Shown here: positions 62,960-64,000 of the stretch, piece by piece
Layout: every line of letters begins with the position of its first letter
How positions within the stretch are numbered: position 1 is the stretch's first letter
Assembly (NCBI GenBank): GCA_041399065.1
Contig: JAWKTN010000006.1
Span: 682,001 to 746,000 of the forward strand
DNA length: 64,000 nucleotides
Direction of reading: 5' to 3'
Source: JAGQPD01 sp020426865
Lineage (GTDB): Bacteria; Planctomycetota; Planctomycetia; Pirellulales; Pirellulaceae
Notes under the pieces: model-generated
Seen by the model: only the letters and a program-made list of their open reading frames with translations
What the model was told of the DNA's origin: nothing
Database searches by the model: none
Program-made: the position numbers and the translations under genes

Positions 62960-64000
62960 CTATTCTACTCGGATCACCCGCGAATCGTGGAATTCCTGAC
63001 CGTGCATGTCAACCGCACGAATCTGGATCGTATGCGTCCCGGGCGCCAGCTTGTCTGGCAACGGTCCGGACCAGATGTGCGACGACACTTTCGGAGCGGT
63101 GATGGCGCGCCAGATGGTATCGGGGTTCTTGCCTTGTGCGGTGAGGGCCTGACGCAATGTCGCCTCCATGTCATGCATGCGTCGGAATTCGGGATCCTCC
63201 ATTGGGGTATGCGGCAGGGGGACCCACGAGCCATCGTCGTCGACACGCATGCTGACTTGCGATTTCTCCGACCCGTTGAATACGTTGACTCGGACCGTCG
63301 TCGCGCCCGTCTTGTCGCTTGCGACAACCTCGGGTGCGTAGACATTCATCTGATAATCGGCCAGTCGCCCGGCGGCCCGATACTGGAGGGCATACCGCTG
63401 ACCGTCGAAGGAAATGATCGAGTAGCCATTGGGGGCGCCGTCGGCCATTTGCGTATGCGGAATACCGCGTTCGTCAGGTAACCCCGACCACCAGCTGCCG
63501 CTTACCGTGACATTCACGAAATGATGGTGCGGCTCGGGGCCCTGCCAACCATCTTCACGGGTAATCATCCGATGTTCCAGATAGTGCGTATGGGCAGAGA
63601 TCGACATGCAGAAAGGTCGCTTCTCGATCAGCCGAAACAGATCGGTACGATCCCGTACGCCATCCAGTGGAATGTGCATCATCAGCACCACCAGTTGGTC
63701 GTCGGGAATCAGTGCGAGATCTTGTTTAACAAAGCTTACCTGTTTGGCTCCCAAACCGCCTTGATAATCTCCTTTTCCGTTAGGATCGACCAGCCACTCC
63801 ACATCGTCCAACACCAGGAAGTGGACCGGGCCATGATCGAAGGAATAATACGACGGGCCAAAGTGCCTCTCGAATGTCTCATCGCTATGCACATCGTGAT
63901 GGGCATCGTAGTTGATATCATGATTGCCAATGACATTAAACCAAGGGATTCCCAACACGGCGATCACGCGCGCTTGCGGCTGAAACATCGACAAGTCATC
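62960..64000 (-). CDS. Calcineurin-like metallophosphoesterase, C-terminal part (runs off window)
   Basis: The frame is open from the right edge to a stop at 62960, 346 residues without the N terminus. The first residues (DDLSMF) match the end of the GD-type strand motif. A GNHDINYD metal motif, LMMHIPLDG and SAHTHYLEHR define the metallophosphoesterase domain. A beta-rich C-terminal domain follows (about 120 residues). Such proteins dephosphorylate nucleotides or phosphoesters; those with this C-terminal domain are usually exported, which cannot be checked here. It is a minus-strand gene ahead of hcp, with 159 bases between. Confidence 0.85.
   Translation of the reverse strand, partial: DDLSMFQPQARVIAVLGIPWFNVIGNHDINYDAHHDVHSDETFERHFGPSYYSFDHGPVHFLVLDDVEWLVDPNGKGDYQGGLGAKQVSFVKQDLALIPDDQLVVLMMHIPLDGVRDRTDLFRLIEKRPFCMSISAHTHYLEHRMITREDGWQGPEPHHHFVNVTVSGSWWSGLPDERGIPHTQMADGAPNGYSIISFDGQRYALQYRAAGRLADYQMNVYAPEVVASDKTGATTVRVNVFNGSEKSQVSMRVDDDGSWVPLPHTPMEDPEFRRMHDMEATLRQALTAQGKNPDTIWRAITAPKVSSHIWSGPLPDKLAPGTHTIQIRAVDMHGQEFHDSRVIRVE

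Overview
The window looks like a planctomycete chromosome, most likely from the Pirellulales. The grounds are protein families rather than any search: multidomain CheB-CheR fusions, CsrA-receiver fusions, a small planctomycete-style zinc-ribbon protein, a Uma2 nuclease, TadG-like and VIT/VWA proteins, and several secreted polysaccharide-degrading enzymes. No rRNA, tRNA, CRISPR array, integrase or transposase was recognised. The first and last genes run off the window.

Layout. Positions 1-5084 hold carbohydrate enzymes: a partial GH43-like protein, an MGH1-like glycosidase and a GH95 alpha-L-fucosidase. Positions 5085-24744 form a signalling island of about 19 kb. On the plus strand are a CsrA-receiver fusion, three consecutive CheB-CheR fusion proteins with increasing domain content, a second CsrA-receiver fusion, a PAS histidine kinase and a single-domain receiver. 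On the minus strand, meeting it tail to tail, is an operon of HTH-receiver, H-NOX (haem NO/O2 sensor), histidine kinase, receiver-PAS, HDOD and receiver-HD-GYP. Positions 25211-29357 return to carbohydrate work with a PL11 rhamnogalacturonan lyase and a glycosidase/beta-lactamase-fold fusion.

Positions 29467-45236 are mostly housekeeping and envelope genes: RluD-like pseudouridine synthase, a membrane TPR protein, Uma2, a UvrD/PcrA helicase, an SRPBCC protein and TIGR01777 epimerase pair, a low-complexity membrane protein, an AI-2E-type transporter, an LPG-synthase-like membrane protein, a GtrB-like glycosyltransferase with a polytopic partner, a secreted unknown and a TadG-like protein. A short palindromic repeat family recurs here and brackets one gene in inverted orientation. 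Positions 45239-53365 hold a three-gene ABC exporter operon, the zinc-ribbon protein, aroA, two small unknowns and a YhaO/SbcD-like protein with a degraded active site. It is followed by its SMC-like YhaN partner (to 56895), a 14-bp minisatellite and two secreted VWA proteins. Positions 60818-64000 hold a nitrosative-stress pair (protoglobin and short hybrid cluster protein) behind a perfect inverted repeat, then a partial metallophosphoesterase.

The most unusual content is the signalling island. Phosphorelay-type receivers are fused to an RNA-binding CsrA domain, next to methylesterase/methyltransferase fusions that lack any MCP, CheA or CheW in the window, and beside an H-NOX/HD-GYP operon. 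My inference is a pathway linking redox or NO sensing and protein methylation to post-transcriptional and c-di-GMP control. Only the gene content and arrangement are seen directly.
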